A stretch of 64,000 nucleotides of DNA from Bordetella parapertussis (lineage in GTDB: Bacteria > Pseudomonadota > Gammaproteobacteria > Burkholderiales > Burkholderiaceae_B). The notes beneath the pieces are model-generated. The model made no database searches, had not been told where the DNA came from, and saw only the letters and a list, made by a program, of their open reading frames with translations. How positions within the stretch are numbered: the first letter of the stretch is position 1; each line of letters begins with the position of its first letter. The translations under genes and the position numbers were made by a program. Location: positions 1-64,000 of the forward strand of contig CAMBFI010000001.1 in NCBI GenBank assembly GCA_945865935.1, in the 5' to 3' direction. Below, piece by piece: positions 26,726-35,242 of this stretch.

Positions 26726-27565
26726 ATGACTGATCAAACTATTTATTTGCTGAAAGCTTTCTTTTTAGGTGTATTGGAAGGCATAACGGAATTCTTGCCG
26801 ATATCCAGTACCGGTCATTTGATTCTATTTGGCAACTGGATCAACTTTGAATCGGATGAAGCGAAAGTCTTCGAGGTGGTGATCCAGCTTGGCTCGATCC
26901 TGGCTGTGATGTGGATCTTTCGACAGCGGTTGATTCAAATGATTGTGGGGACCTTGCGCTTGGATCCGGTCGAGGTGGCCTTCACACGTAATCTGTTGAT
27001 TGCCTTTTTGCCGTCCGCGATTATTGGACTGCTATTTATAAAAATGATTAAGGCCTTGTTTTTTCATCCGGGCGTCGTGGCAGTCACACTCGTTCTGGGT
27101 GGCTTCATTATGTTGTGGGTTGAACGTCGTCGTTCCCCTGCAGAGGCTGCGGTCCTTGCGGCACGTCCCCAGGCGCGTACGTTGGAGCAAATCAGTTGGA
27201 AGCAGGCGCTTGCAGTAGGGTGCGCCCAATGCTTGGCCATGGTGCCCGGGACTTCGCGTTCGGGTGCTACCATCATCGGCGGAATGCTCTCTGGTATTCA
27301 GCGCAAGACGGCAACCGAGTTTTCTTTCTTTCTTGCCATGCCGACGATGCTTGCCGCCGCTTTATACGATACCTATAAGCACGCGGGGTTGTTGAGCCAG
27401 CAAGATGTGCTGGCGATCGCTGTCGGTTTCCTCAGTGCCTTTCTGTGTGCACTGCTGGTGGTGCGCGCGGTGTTGGCATTCGTTTCAAAACACACCTACC
27501 GCGTATTCGCCTGGTATCGGATCGGGTTGGGTATCGTTGTGGGTGTTTGGCTTTGGGTGGCTTGA
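26726..27565 (+). CDS. uppP: undecaprenyl-diphosphatase
   Basis: 279 residues, the family length, with eight likely helices. UppP (BacA) hydrolyses undecaprenyl diphosphate to the monophosphate at the outer face of the inner membrane, recycling the lipid carrier for peptidoglycan and surface glycans. The Glu-rich motif GVLEGITEFLPISSTGH (about 15-31) and MVPGTSRSGATIIGGM (about 170-185) are the defining catalytic loops. It also confers some bacitracin resistance in other bacteria. The next gene is a toxin-antitoxin module 120 bases on; no link to it is implied. Confidence 0.97.
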   Translation: MTDQTIYLLKAFFLGVLEGITEFLPISSTGHLILFGNWINFESDEAKVFEVVIQLGSILAVMWIFRQRLIQMIVGTLRLDPVEVAFTRNLLIAFLPSAIIGLLFIKMIKALFFHPGVVAVTLVLGGFIMLWVERRRSPAEAAVLAARPQARTLEQISWKQALAVGCAQCLAMVPGTSRSGATIIGGMLSGIQRKTATEFSFFLAMPTMLAAALYDTYKHAGLLSQQDVLAIAVGFLSAFLCALLVVRAVLAFVSKHTYRVFAWYRIGLGIVVGVWLWVA

Positions 27566-27660
27566 GCCACGCAGTTTTACGAATTGGTTAGCCCCGCATA
27601 AATTGATAGTGTGCACGTTACTTCCCTGACGGAATTTCGCGAAGCTCATCGCGATGATTT

Positions 27661-27681
27661 CGTGTGTATCGTGTGTATAAT
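27661..27681 (+). promoter_or_regulatory. hicA promoter region: tandem 9-base repeat and TATAAT
   Basis: Two adjacent copies of CGTGTGTAT (27661-27669 and 27670-27678) run into a perfect TATAAT at 27676-27681. The hicA ATG follows four bases later, which implies a leaderless or very short-leader transcript. No good -35 is visible at 16-18 bases. The repeats are placed where a HicB-type repressor would bind, which is inference. Confidence 0.5.
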
Positions 27682-27685
27682 CGTC

Positions 27686-27880
27686 ATGCAAAGCAAAGAT
27701 CTCATCCGTCTTCTTACGGCTGCGGGCTGGCATCTCCGCTCAACGCGGGGATCTCATCATGTGTTCGTACATCCTTTAAAAAAAGGGCATCTCTCGGTGC
27801 CTCACCCTAAGAAAGATCTTGGGACTGGATTGCTTAAAAAAATCCTAAAATCGGCAGGTATCGAGGATCGAAAGATATGA
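27686..27880 (+). CDS. hicA: HicA-family mRNA interferase toxin
   Basis: 64 residues from the ATG at 27686 (MQSKDLIRLLTAAG). HicA is a small double-stranded-RNA-binding-fold ribonuclease that cuts mRNA when free of HicB. The core GWHLRSTRGSHHVFVHP carries the catalytic His of the GSHH motif, and the tail LGTGLLKKILKSAGI is typical. An upstream GTG in frame is possible but adds a segment with no family similarity. The stop overlaps the hicB start by four bases, the usual HicAB arrangement. Active or not cannot be told. Confidence 0.92.
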   Translation: MQSKDLIRLLTAAGWHLRSTRGSHHVFVHPLKKGHLSVPHPKKDLGTGLLKKILKSAGIEDRKI

Positions 27881-28269
27881 AATATCCAATTGCAATTGAG
27901 CCCGGTGATGACTCCTTCTCCTGGGGCGTAGTCGTTCCAGACCTGCCAGGATGTTTTTCTGCTTCGGACGACGGGCTTGACGATGCGATTGAGCAAGCAA
28001 AGATTGCGATCGAGTTATGGATAGAAGTTGCCATTGATGAGGGTCAAGTCATTCCTCGCCCCACCCCCATTGATATGCATCGAAAAAATAAGCAGTTTAA
28101 AGGCTGGGTTTGGGCGATCGTCGAGATTGATCCGGCGCTGTTGTCGGACGACATCGAGCGCGTCAATATCTCCTTGCCTAAAAAAGTGCTGGCACGTTTA
28201 GATGCAAAGGCTAGATCTTTAGGAGAAACGCGTTCGGGTTATATCGCGCACTTGGCGCTGATTGCTTAA
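27877..28269 (+). CDS. hicB: HicB-family antitoxin
   Basis: 130 residues. The N-terminal half has the degraded RNase H-like fold of HicB (SFSWGVVVPDLPGCFSASDD). The C-terminal half is a ribbon-helix-helix DNA-binding part (VNISLPKKVLARLDAKA followed by ETRSGYIAHLAL). HicB blocks HicA and represses its own promoter. It overlaps hicA by four bases (ATGA), so the two are coupled. After the stop 87 bases precede the FAH-family gene, which has its own RBS. Confidence 0.93.
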   Translation: MKYPIAIEPGDDSFSWGVVVPDLPGCFSASDDGLDDAIEQAKIAIELWIEVAIDEGQVIPRPTPIDMHRKNKQFKGWVWAIVEIDPALLSDDIERVNISLPKKVLARLDAKARSLGETRSGYIAHLALIA

Positions 28270-28355
28270 AGCGGCGCGCCAAGAGGTTGTCGGGCTATTA
28301 CAATCTGATTTACGTTATTTCAAAATATAACAACGCATACACAACGGAGCACAAC

Positions 28356-29228
28356 ATGCGCTTATTTAGCTACCAAGATAAAAATAAACAGAAACGTGTC
28401 GGCTTGCTAAGAGCACCTGATGCGAAAGAGTTTATTGATCTGTCCGCAACGGATGCAGCGCTGCCGAAAAGTTTGCTTGAAATCATCGAGACTGCAGGTG
28501 CGATGGATCGGGTGGCGCAGGTGGCTAAAGCTTCCAATGCGGTGATTCAGCCTTTAGCTGGCGTGAGTTTTATTCCCTTGGTGGATAAGCCCAGCAAGAT
28601 TATTTGCCTAGGGTTGAATTACGCAGACCATGCTGCAGAAGGCGGTCATGCTCGTCCTGAGTATCCGGCTTTCTTTATGCGCGGACCGAGTTCAATGGTG
28701 GGGCATCTTGAGCCAATGATTCGTCCTAAGGTGTCTGATAAGTTCGACTACGAAGCGGAACTGGCTTTTGTTGTGGGCAAGCGTGCGCGTCATCTTACTG
28801 AACAGAACGCACTGGACTACGTGGCCGGCTATAGCGCCTTTAACGATGGCAGCTTGCGCGACTATCAGCGCAAGTCTACCCAGTGGACCATTGGTAAGAA
28901 CTTTGACGGCACGGGTGCTTTTGGTCCTTGGCTCGTCACGCCCGATGAGTTACCTCGCGCTGCGGATGGTTTGAGGATTCAGTCGCGGCTAAACGGACAG
29001 ATCATGCAAGATGCCAACACCAAAAACTTTTTGTGGGGTGTCGTTGAAACCCTGGTGTTGATCACAGAATGTATGACCCTCGAGCCTGGTGATGTGATCA
29101 TCACTGGAACGCCTGCCGGTGTGGGCTATGCCCGGAAGCCACCGGTGTTCATGAAGCAAGGCGATACGATTGAAATTGAAATCGATGGGATTGGCGTATT
29201 GTCCAACCCCATCGCTGACGAAGCTTAA
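28356..29228 (+). CDS. fumarylacetoacetate hydrolase (FAH) family protein
   Basis: 290 residues from the ATG at 28356 (ACGGAG six bases upstream). The FAH fold uses a divalent metal to open or isomerise oxo-diacids in aromatic or sugar-acid breakdown. Visible are ICLGLNYADHAAE, FFMRGPSSM, FDYEAELAFVVGKRAR with metal-binding Glu and Asp (DYEAEL), IGKNFDGTGAFGPW, and IITGTPAGVGYARKPP. The specific reaction (hydrolase, isomerase or decarboxylase) is not decided by these motifs. A perfect hairpin closes its 3' end against the convergent CoA-transferase. Confidence 0.92.
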   Translation: MRLFSYQDKNKQKRVGLLRAPDAKEFIDLSATDAALPKSLLEIIETAGAMDRVAQVAKASNAVIQPLAGVSFIPLVDKPSKIICLGLNYADHAAEGGHARPEYPAFFMRGPSSMVGHLEPMIRPKVSDKFDYEAELAFVVGKRARHLTEQNALDYVAGYSAFNDGSLRDYQRKSTQWTIGKNFDGTGAFGPWLVTPDELPRAADGLRIQSRLNGQIMQDANTKNFLWGVVETLVLITECMTLEPGDVIITGTPAGVGYARKPPVFMKQGDTIEIEIDGIGVLSNPIADEA

Positions 29229-29238
29229 GTACCGCCAC

Positions 29239-29264
29239 GTCTAGGCAAAGAAATTTGCCTAGAC
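29239..29264. terminator. hairpin with GAAA loop between convergent genes
   Basis: Perfect 11-base arms GTCTAGGCAAA (29239-29249) and TTTGCCTAGAC (29254-29264) enclose a GAAA tetraloop. The hairpin lies just after the FAH gene, and its right arm reaches into the stop of the convergent CoA-transferase. A bidirectional terminator is likely, although neither side has a long T run. Confidence 0.6.
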
Positions 29265-30455
29265 AACGCCTTGTTCGCGGAACTTGGCGATCTCGTCGGC
29301 CGAGTAGCCAACTTCCCCTAAGACCTCGTCGGTGTGCTCGCCCCACTGCGGTGCAGTGGTTACGACATCGGCGGGGGTGCGGCTCAACACTGCAGGCTGC
29401 GTGATAAAGCCTTTTTGCTTACCGTTTTTGTCATTGACCATCTTCGAGATGTTCGATTGTTTGACGTGATCGTCAGCAAACATTTGTGGCACGTTGTAGA
29501 CCGGACCAGCGGGAACGCCTGCGTTGTTAAGCGATTCCACCCAGTGGGCAACCGTCTTGGTACGGAACACTTCGTTCAGTACCTTGTTGCACTTCGCACG
29601 GTTCACCGCGCGTGTTTTTTCATTAGCGAAGTCAGGATCGTTCATCCACTCTGGGTGTTGCATCAGTTCGCACAAACGGACCCAGTTGCCTTGGCCTGAA
29701 GCACCGAGGTTAAACACGCCATCACTCGCTTCAAACAGACCCATCGGGCTAGATGTTGGGTGATCGTTACCGGCTTGACCTGCGACGTCACCTTCGTTGA
29801 GGTAGCGTGCCGCCTGAAAATCCATCATGGCGATTTGAGCGTGCAGTAAGGACGCGTGTACCCACTGGCCTTTACCTGAACGTTCGCGTTCAAGCAGTGC
29901 AGTCAAAATACCAATGCCCGCGTAGAGGCCTGCGCTCATGTCGGCGACGGCCAGTCCTGCTCGCACAGGACCTTGGCCAGGGATGCCAGTCACTGACATC
30001 AGTCCGCCCATCCCTTGCATGATCTGATCGAAACCGGGGCGTGACGAGTACGGACCTTCTTGGCCGTAGCCAGAGATGCTCGCTAAGATAATCCGTGGAT
30101 TCACTTTTGCAAGTGATTCGTAATCGACGCCCAATTTCTTTTTGATGTCGGGGCGCCAGTTTTCGACGACCACGTCAGCGGTTTTGACGAGACGCATCAT
30201 GACGTCAAGCGCACCAGGCTTCTTTAAGTTCAAGGTCATGGCCCGCTTGTTGCGGTTGAGGTTTTGAAAATCACCCCCTTCGCGATTGGCAGCAAACATG
30301 CCTTCATTCGGGTCTACGCCCTTGGGTGGCTCGATCCGAATAACGTCCGCACCAAAGTCGGCTAAGAGGCGCACGCAGTTAGGGCCCGCACGCACGCGGG
30401 ACATATCTAGAACTTTGAGATTAGAGAGGGCAGAGGATGCTTGAATTTTTGACAT
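29259..30455 (-). CDS. CaiB/BaiF CoA-transferase
   Basis: 398 residues, class III CoA-transferase fold. Markers are NLKVLDMSRVRAGPNCVRLL, FGADVIRIEPPKG, NRNKRAM, the catalytic Asp in GLAVADMSAGLYAG (about 170) and GKGQWVHASLLHAQ. The N-terminal DMSRVRAGP resembles the formyl/oxalate-type branch. It is one of three such genes in the window, each in a different neighbourhood, and lies head-to-head with a crotonase gene (149 bases between starts). Its acid substrate is unknown. Confidence 0.92.
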   Translation of the reverse strand: MSKIQASSALSNLKVLDMSRVRAGPNCVRLLADFGADVIRIEPPKGVDPNEGMFAANREGGDFQNLNRNKRAMTLNLKKPGALDVMMRLVKTADVVVENWRPDIKKKLGVDYESLAKVNPRIILASISGYGQEGPYSSRPGFDQIMQGMGGLMSVTGIPGQGPVRAGLAVADMSAGLYAGIGILTALLERERSGKGQWVHASLLHAQIAMMDFQAARYLNEGDVAGQAGNDHPTSSPMGLFEASDGVFNLGASGQGNWVRLCELMQHPEWMNDPDFANEKTRAVNRAKCNKVLNEVFRTKTVAHWVESLNNAGVPAGPVYNVPQMFADDHVKQSNISKMVNDKNGKQKGFITQPAVLSRTPADVVTTAPQWGEHTDEVLGEVGYSADEIAKFREQGVV

Positions 30456-30604
30456 GGCTTTGTTGGAAGTGAATCAGAAGAGGATTGCAAAAAATGGGTC
30501 TAGCCTTGTTGTTTTTTATGGGCTGGAAGCTGTTTTATAAGTTGCTTTCAGGTTTATTGCAAGGGATACTACTATGTGAACAACTATAACTGGAGAAGCC
30601 CCTC

Positions 30605-31387
30605 ATGGCCGAAATTTTGACAACTAAAAACGGTGCCGTAGGCACGATCACGATTTCTAACCCCACTAAGATGAACGCCATGTCGGTTCAGATGTGGATG
30701 GACTTGCCTAAAGCGATTCGAGCCTTTGATGCAGATCCTGAGGTGAGAGTGATTGTGATTGCTGGCGTGGGCGAGAAAGCTTTTGTGTCGGGTGCGGATA
30801 TTTCGCAGTTCGACAAGCTGCGTAGTTCGGCAAAGACGCAAGATGATTACGATAATGCGGTAGCTGACTCGATGGTCGCGCCGGTGGAGTGCTCTAAACC
30901 GGTCATTGCCAAGATTCGTGGCTTTTGTTTTGGAGGTGGCTTGGGCTTAGCCGCTGCCTGTGACATTCGGATCTGCTCTGAGGATGCAACCTTCAGGATG
31001 CCTGCCGCGCGCTTAGGTTTAGGCTATGGCCATAAAGGTATCAAGCGTTTTACAGACATTATCGGGCTGGCGAATGCCACCGATATTTTTGTGACGGCGC
31101 GTCGCTTTGATGCGCCAGATGCGTTGCGTATGGGCTTTGTATCGCGTGTGTGTGCCGGCAGTGAGATTGATGCGGTCGTCGATCAGTACACCAAGATGAT
31201 CGGCGAGAACGCACCGCTGACTGTCGCAGCAAGCAAGTTTAATATCCGCCAAGTGTGCGCCCATCCTGAAGAGCAGGATATGGAACGTGCGGTACAGATG
31301 GTGAAAAACTGCTTCGCGAGCGAAGACTTCAAAGAAGGCCGTACCGCCTTCATGGAAAAACGTCCTGCACAGTTCAAGGGTCGTTAA
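30605..31387 (+). CDS. crotonase-fold protein without the canonical catalytic glutamates
   Basis: 260 residues, with GGAG upstream of the ATG. The fold is that of enoyl-CoA hydratase: KAFVSGADISQFD provides the oxyanion-loop region and CFGGGLGLAAACDIRICSE is the first active-site helix. In true hydratases two glutamates sit at GGG.ELA and MPE..LG. Here they are Gly (GGGLGLA) and Ala (FRMPAARLGLGYG). Another reaction, such as decarboxylation or isomerisation, or binding only, is likely. It follows a divergent CoA-transferase and precedes a perfect terminator. Confidence 0.88.
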   Translation: MAEILTTKNGAVGTITISNPTKMNAMSVQMWMDLPKAIRAFDADPEVRVIVIAGVGEKAFVSGADISQFDKLRSSAKTQDDYDNAVADSMVAPVECSKPVIAKIRGFCFGGGLGLAAACDIRICSEDATFRMPAARLGLGYGHKGIKRFTDIIGLANATDIFVTARRFDAPDALRMGFVSRVCAGSEIDAVVDQYTKMIGENAPLTVAASKFNIRQVCAHPEEQDMERAVQMVKNCFASEDFKEGRTAFMEKRPAQFKGR

Positions 31388-31390
31388 TTA

Positions 31391-31420
31391 AAAAAGGCGC
31401 CTCACTGAAGGCGCCTTTTT
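31391..31420. terminator. Rho-independent terminator
   Basis: Arms GGCGCC (31396-31401) and GGCGCC (31410-31415) with A5 before and T5 or more after (extended stem AAAAAGGCGCC). Loop of eight bases. It works on both strands between the crotonase gene and the convergent cupin gene; it is the strongest terminator in the window. Confidence 0.9.
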
Positions 31421-31436
31421 TTATGATTGTGTGATT

Positions 31437-32225
31437 CTATGCGCCTTCACGCTTAGGGAACTGCATACACATCATCGCAACACCCGTGCTCGAGGATTGC
31501 ACGACGGGGGCTTTGTCTGTGGGGGCGATAAAAATCAATGAGCGTTCGCATGCATCTTCGCCGTTGATTGTGCAGGCACCACGCAAGACCATCCAGTATT
31601 GACCGCGGCCAGTATCCGGTGCCGGACCAGAAATGACTTGCGCTGAGGTGGTTTGATAGAGGGTTGCAACGAGTCCGTCCGCTTCAGCAGGCACGACAGC
31701 ATGCGTCTTGATGCCATCAATGTTGTTTGGACCATCCGCATCGCCGATCAAGGCGGGGATCAATCCTAAGCCGTGACGATAGGATTTTGTTTTGCCTTTC
31801 AGTGCCTCTTTGTGTTCGGGCATCCAGCGCGCACCAGGATCCCAGCCGTTGCGCAAGGTGTAGTACTCGATATTGGTACCTTCAGCATGAATCGGAGCAT
31901 AGGGAGTGAAGGCCATTGCGTAATGCACGGTCATGCCTTCAATTGGCTTGATTCCAAACTTTCCTTCACCGGAAACAAATACTTGAAATTGGTCCGCTTG
32001 ATGGTAGTGACCGGGAATCGATGAGTTGGCGCCTTGTTCAACTAGAAAGGCGATCGGCTCCAATGGCGGGGGAAACGCCTCGGGTGCTCTCGGCGGCATG
32101 TTTTTTGCTCTGCGCTCGACGGAGTTCATCCCGACACAGGAGGATACCCACGTGTCCGTTCCATTAGGCAGTTTGTAATAGTGACGTTCTTTGAGGGCTT
32201 GCTCTTTTGTGACCACGTGTGACAT
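31437..32225 (-). CDS. cupin-fold protein of unknown function
   Basis: 262 residues. A cupin metal-site motif is seen in SIPGHYHQADQFQVFVSG (HxH then a Q/E-rich strand, about 90-107). A second, weaker barrel half follows (VPAEADGLVATLYQT, GRGQYWMVLRGACTING). There is no signal peptide. It lies after the Bug gene on the opposite strand and faces the terminator of the crotonase gene. Related proteins in Burkholderiales lie near aromatic-acid genes, but I cannot name a reaction. Confidence 0.7.
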   Translation of the reverse strand: MSHVVTKEQALKERHYYKLPNGTDTWVSSCVGMNSVERRAKNMPPRAPEAFPPPLEPIAFLVEQGANSSIPGHYHQADQFQVFVSGEGKFGIKPIEGMTVHYAMAFTPYAPIHAEGTNIEYYTLRNGWDPGARWMPEHKEALKGKTKSYRHGLGLIPALIGDADGPNNIDGIKTHAVVPAEADGLVATLYQTTSAQVISGPAPDTGRGQYWMVLRGACTINGEDACERSLIFIAPTDKAPVVQSSSTGVAMMCMQFPKREGA

Positions 32226-32368
32226 GTCTCAGTCATCCTTTTTCTACAACGGACTCGATGAGGTTAATCTTACCCGCTGGCGCGACGACCTGTCGATACT
32301 GCGTGTAAAAAGGGCATAATTGCGCTTTAAATAAATGTATAAGAAAAACTGAGTCGGGAGATGTTCAA

Positions 32369-33358
32369 ATGGTAAAGCTGAGTAAATCGATTTCCACAGT
32401 GATTTTGGCAGGTGTATTAGGGATTGCTGGCGTGCAATCTGCCTTTGCACAGGCTAATTTTCCTGACAAACCCATATCTATCCACGTTGGGTTCCCACCA
32501 GGAACATCGACCGACTCGATCGCCAGGATCCTTGGCGAAAAAATGAGCAAGGATCTGGGGCAACCGATCATCGTTCGAAACAAGCCTGGAGTCGGTGGCA
32601 CATTAGCGCCCGCCGAGGTCGCTAAAGCCAAACCTGACGGCTATAACTTACTGCTGAGCGCGACAGCTCCGATGAACACGGCGGCACATCTGTTTAAGAG
32701 CCTGCCTTATGACCCGCTTAAGGATTTCGTGCCAATTGGGCAGACATCCTGGCTGCCCATGATGTTGGTGACGAACAAGACCAAGGGGCTAGATACCTTT
32801 GAGAAGTTTGTCGCCTATGCGCGTGCAAATCCAGAAAAATTGACTTATGCATCGATTGGTAATGGCACAACGAGCCATCTCGTGATGTTGATGTTGTTGA
32901 CTAAAGCGAATCTGAAAATGGTACATGTGCCGTATCAAGGTAGCTCGCAGTCGCAAGCAGATGTGATTGGCGGGAACGTTGATGCGACCTTCGATACGAT
33001 GGTTACCGTGCATCCCCACTATAAGTCTGGCCGACTGAATGCTTTGGCAGTGAGTACGAGTCGACGCGCTGAAATGGATCCAGCCATCCCGACACTCGAA
33101 GAGAAAGGTATCAAGGATTTCAACCTCGGCGCGTGGATTGGGATGTTCGCACCCAAGGGCACGCCACAACCTGTCGTCGAAAAGATTCATGCCGCACTGA
33201 ATCGCGCGCTGCAAGATCCCGAGACGAGTAAAAAACTCGTTGCCTTAGGCTCTGAAGTCGTGGTGAGTCCAACCTCTGCCGACTTTGGTGTGTTCGTGAA
33301 GCAGAACTATGATTTGTGGGGCGAACTCGTGAAGATTTCGGGGATTGAGCGGCAATAA
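32369..33358 (+). CDS. Bug/TctC-family periplasmic solute-binding protein
   Basis: 329 residues. A signal peptide (STVILAGVLGIAGVQSAFAQA) is followed by the family core: FPDKPISIHVGFPPGTSTD, IVRNKPGVGGTLAPAEV, VPYQGSSQSQADVIGG, and GMFAPKGTPQPVVE. It captures a carboxylate in the periplasm. No TctA/TctB-type membrane genes are in the window, so it is an orphan receptor that may share a transporter. It faces the convergent thioesterase gene across a hairpin. Confidence 0.93.
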   Translation: MVKLSKSISTVILAGVLGIAGVQSAFAQANFPDKPISIHVGFPPGTSTDSIARILGEKMSKDLGQPIIVRNKPGVGGTLAPAEVAKAKPDGYNLLLSATAPMNTAAHLFKSLPYDPLKDFVPIGQTSWLPMMLVTNKTKGLDTFEKFVAYARANPEKLTYASIGNGTTSHLVMLMLLTKANLKMVHVPYQGSSQSQADVIGGNVDATFDTMVTVHPHYKSGRLNALAVSTSRRAEMDPAIPTLEEKGIKDFNLGAWIGMFAPKGTPQPVVEKIHAALNRALQDPETSKKLVALGSEVVVSPTSADFGVFVKQNYDLWGELVKISGIERQ

Positions 33359-33374
33359 TGGCTGGCTGAATGAG

Positions 33375-33397
33375 ACTGAGATCAAGCGGATCTCAGT
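33375..33397. terminator. hairpin between convergent genes
   Basis: Perfect arms ACTGAGATC (33375-33383) and GATCTCAGT (33389-33397) with a five-base loop. It lies just past the Bug gene stop and covers the last codons of the convergent thioesterase gene. It has no long T run, so termination is likely but unproven. Confidence 0.5.
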
Positions 33398-33840
33398 GTG
33401 TCGATGACTTCACGGAACCCCGCAGGTAGCGCCTCGGGGCGTTGCGATTGTTTATCGACGCAGACGTGCACAAAGAGACCTTGTGCGGCGGCTTGCTCTG
33501 AGTCGTCTGTAAAGACGGCGACTTCGTAAGTGATGGAGCTGCGTCCAAGGCGATGCGGCCGAACGCCTACTTGAATGGTGCCGGGTGCTGAGACTTGACT
33601 AAAGTAGCGGCATTCCGAGGCGACCACTAATGTCTGGTAGCGACCGGAAATATGGGGTCGCAGGGCATAGTGCAATAAAAATGCATCGACAGCGGTATCA
33701 AAAAACGAATAGTAGTGTGCGTTATTGACGTGTCCGTAGGAGTCGTTATCGGCCCAGCGCAAAGTAACAGGGTCAAAAAAAGAAAAATCTTTTTTGTATA
33801 AAGGTGCGCTGCGACTTGGTTCTTTTTTTTCAGTGGTCAT
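33382..33840 (-). CDS. acyl-CoA thioesterase, 4HBT (hot-dog) family
   Basis: 152 residues from the ATG at 33840; an upstream in-frame TTG is less likely. The 4-hydroxybenzoyl-CoA thioesterase motif is clear: RWADNDSYGHVNNAHYYSFF (about 30-49), in which the Asp of ADND is the catalytic residue. It cleaves an acyl-CoA to free acid and CoA in the cytoplasm. Neighbouring genes (Bug, MFS) concern acid transport, so it may recycle CoA or release a toxic acyl-CoA. The substrate is unknown. Confidence 0.92.
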   Translation of the reverse strand: MTTEKKEPSRSAPLYKKDFSFFDPVTLRWADNDSYGHVNNAHYYSFFDTAVDAFLLHYALRPHISGRYQTLVVASECRYFSQVSAPGTIQVGVRPHRLGRSSITYEVAVFTDDSEQAAAQGLFVHVCVDKQSQRPEALPAGFREVIDTLRSA

Positions 33841-33905
33841 GATCGTCTGTGTCGTCAAAGAATTTTAAATTGTTTCGCCCTATCTGTTGTGGCGCGAGAC
33901 ATTCG

Positions 33906-35126
33906 TTAGTCAGGCTGGTATTTGCTTGAGATGAGGCACAGCGCAGCAAAGATGGCTATTCCTAGACCTGCGGAGAGCCATAAGGCGTGAGAGCCCCATT
34001 CTGTCACCGCTAAGCCAAAGAGAAAAGGTGCGGCCGCTTGCGCGAACTTAGAGGGCATCATGAGCCATCCTTGGCGCTGTCCATAGCCCCTAGTCCCGAA
34101 GATCGCTAGAGGCAGTGTCCCGCGAGAGATAATCAGAATCCCATTACCTAGACCGTGCAGGACCACGAAGACGGCGGCAAACGGTGCTCCAAAAATAAAG
34201 AGCAGTGTCGCGCCGACAGGATGAGCGAAGGCTGCGATGCGAGCGCTTATCAGGGGATGCCAGCGTCGCATAAAAAAGAAATCCAGCAAGCGGCCTAGCA
34301 CCTGCGAGGGACCAACAAAGGCACCGATGGCAAAGGCAACGGCAAGCGGCACGCCGATGTCCTCAAGCATGCGCGGCATGTGCGTCATTAAACCCATTCC
34401 CACGAAGGAACTTGCCGCAAAGACAAAGGCAAGCAGCACGCCGGTGTATTTGCCTGGACCGCCAGGCGTTGAGGATGCAGGGGGTGGTGTCTGTGAGGTC
34501 GACGCTACCGCTTGAGCTTCGGTTGCAGGTGTTGGTTGGGGTGTTGTTTGAGGTGTCACCGAAGGATTCGGTTTCGGCACCAACGCGTTGACAGGCAGGC
34601 CAATGAGTACGTGCGTGGCCGCCCAGAACCAGCAGGTGCCACGCCAACCAAAGTGCGACTCAATGTAGACGGAGGCGGTCCACCCAACCAAGCTTGCAAA
34701 CCCTGCGATCAGTGTGACGCCGGTAATGGGATTGCGTGACTCTTTACCGAATAGCCGGACAATGGTGGCGAATGCGACTTCGAAGAGCCCACAGGCCATG
34801 CCAAAGCCCAAGATGGCATAGGCGATCAATATTGAGAGCAGCCCTTGAGAAAAGCCCAGTAGGGTGAGCGCGATCGCGAAGGACACGCTAGACATCATCA
34901 AGACAGGTCTTCCGCCAAAACGATCAACTAGCCGACCAACATAGGGGCCCGCAAACGCTGATACGCAAAGCGCCAGGGAAAAGGCTGCGAATATCGTTGC
35001 GGGTGAAAGGTCGAGGTCTTTGCTGGCTGGGATGGTGGTGACGGCAGGGAGGTAGTGCGAGCCCGCGCTGGCCAGAATTTGTGCGATGCCCGTGAAACCA
35101 ACAGCGCGATAGATACGGAGATTCAT
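33906..35126 (-). CDS. MFS transporter
   Basis: 406 residues and about twelve helices. Loops GPYVGRLVDRFGGRP and FKVARLF-like segments (TIVRLFGKESRNPI) follow the MFS plan. The middle loop (about residues 195-220) is rich in Pro, Thr, Ala and Gln (TPQTTPQPTPATEAQ), an unusually long, low-complexity linker between the two six-helix halves. The substrate is unknown. The start is 117 bases from the divergent gene at 35243. Confidence 0.88.
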   Translation of the reverse strand: MNLRIYRAVGFTGIAQILASAGSHYLPAVTTIPASKDLDLSPATIFAAFSLALCVSAFAGPYVGRLVDRFGGRPVLMMSSVSFAIALTLLGFSQGLLSILIAYAILGFGMACGLFEVAFATIVRLFGKESRNPITGVTLIAGFASLVGWTASVYIESHFGWRGTCWFWAATHVLIGLPVNALVPKPNPSVTPQTTPQPTPATEAQAVASTSQTPPPASSTPGGPGKYTGVLLAFVFAASSFVGMGLMTHMPRMLEDIGVPLAVAFAIGAFVGPSQVLGRLLDFFFMRRWHPLISARIAAFAHPVGATLLFIFGAPFAAVFVVLHGLGNGILIISRGTLPLAIFGTRGYGQRQGWLMMPSKFAQAAAPFLFGLAVTEWGSHALWLSAGLGIAIFAALCLISSKYQPD

Positions 35127-35242
35127 GTCTTTATTTTTCGAGAGTTCACTGGCTTTGCTCTATTATCCAGTTTTATACAAAAGTATTTTGGTTTTAACTG
35201 GGCTAAGATTAATCGAGTAAACCTGTCATTCATTCTGCAAAC

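Noticed and set aside
27611-27685. upstream GTG start for hicA
   Set aside because: It adds a stretch with no family similarity and ignores the promoter at 27676.
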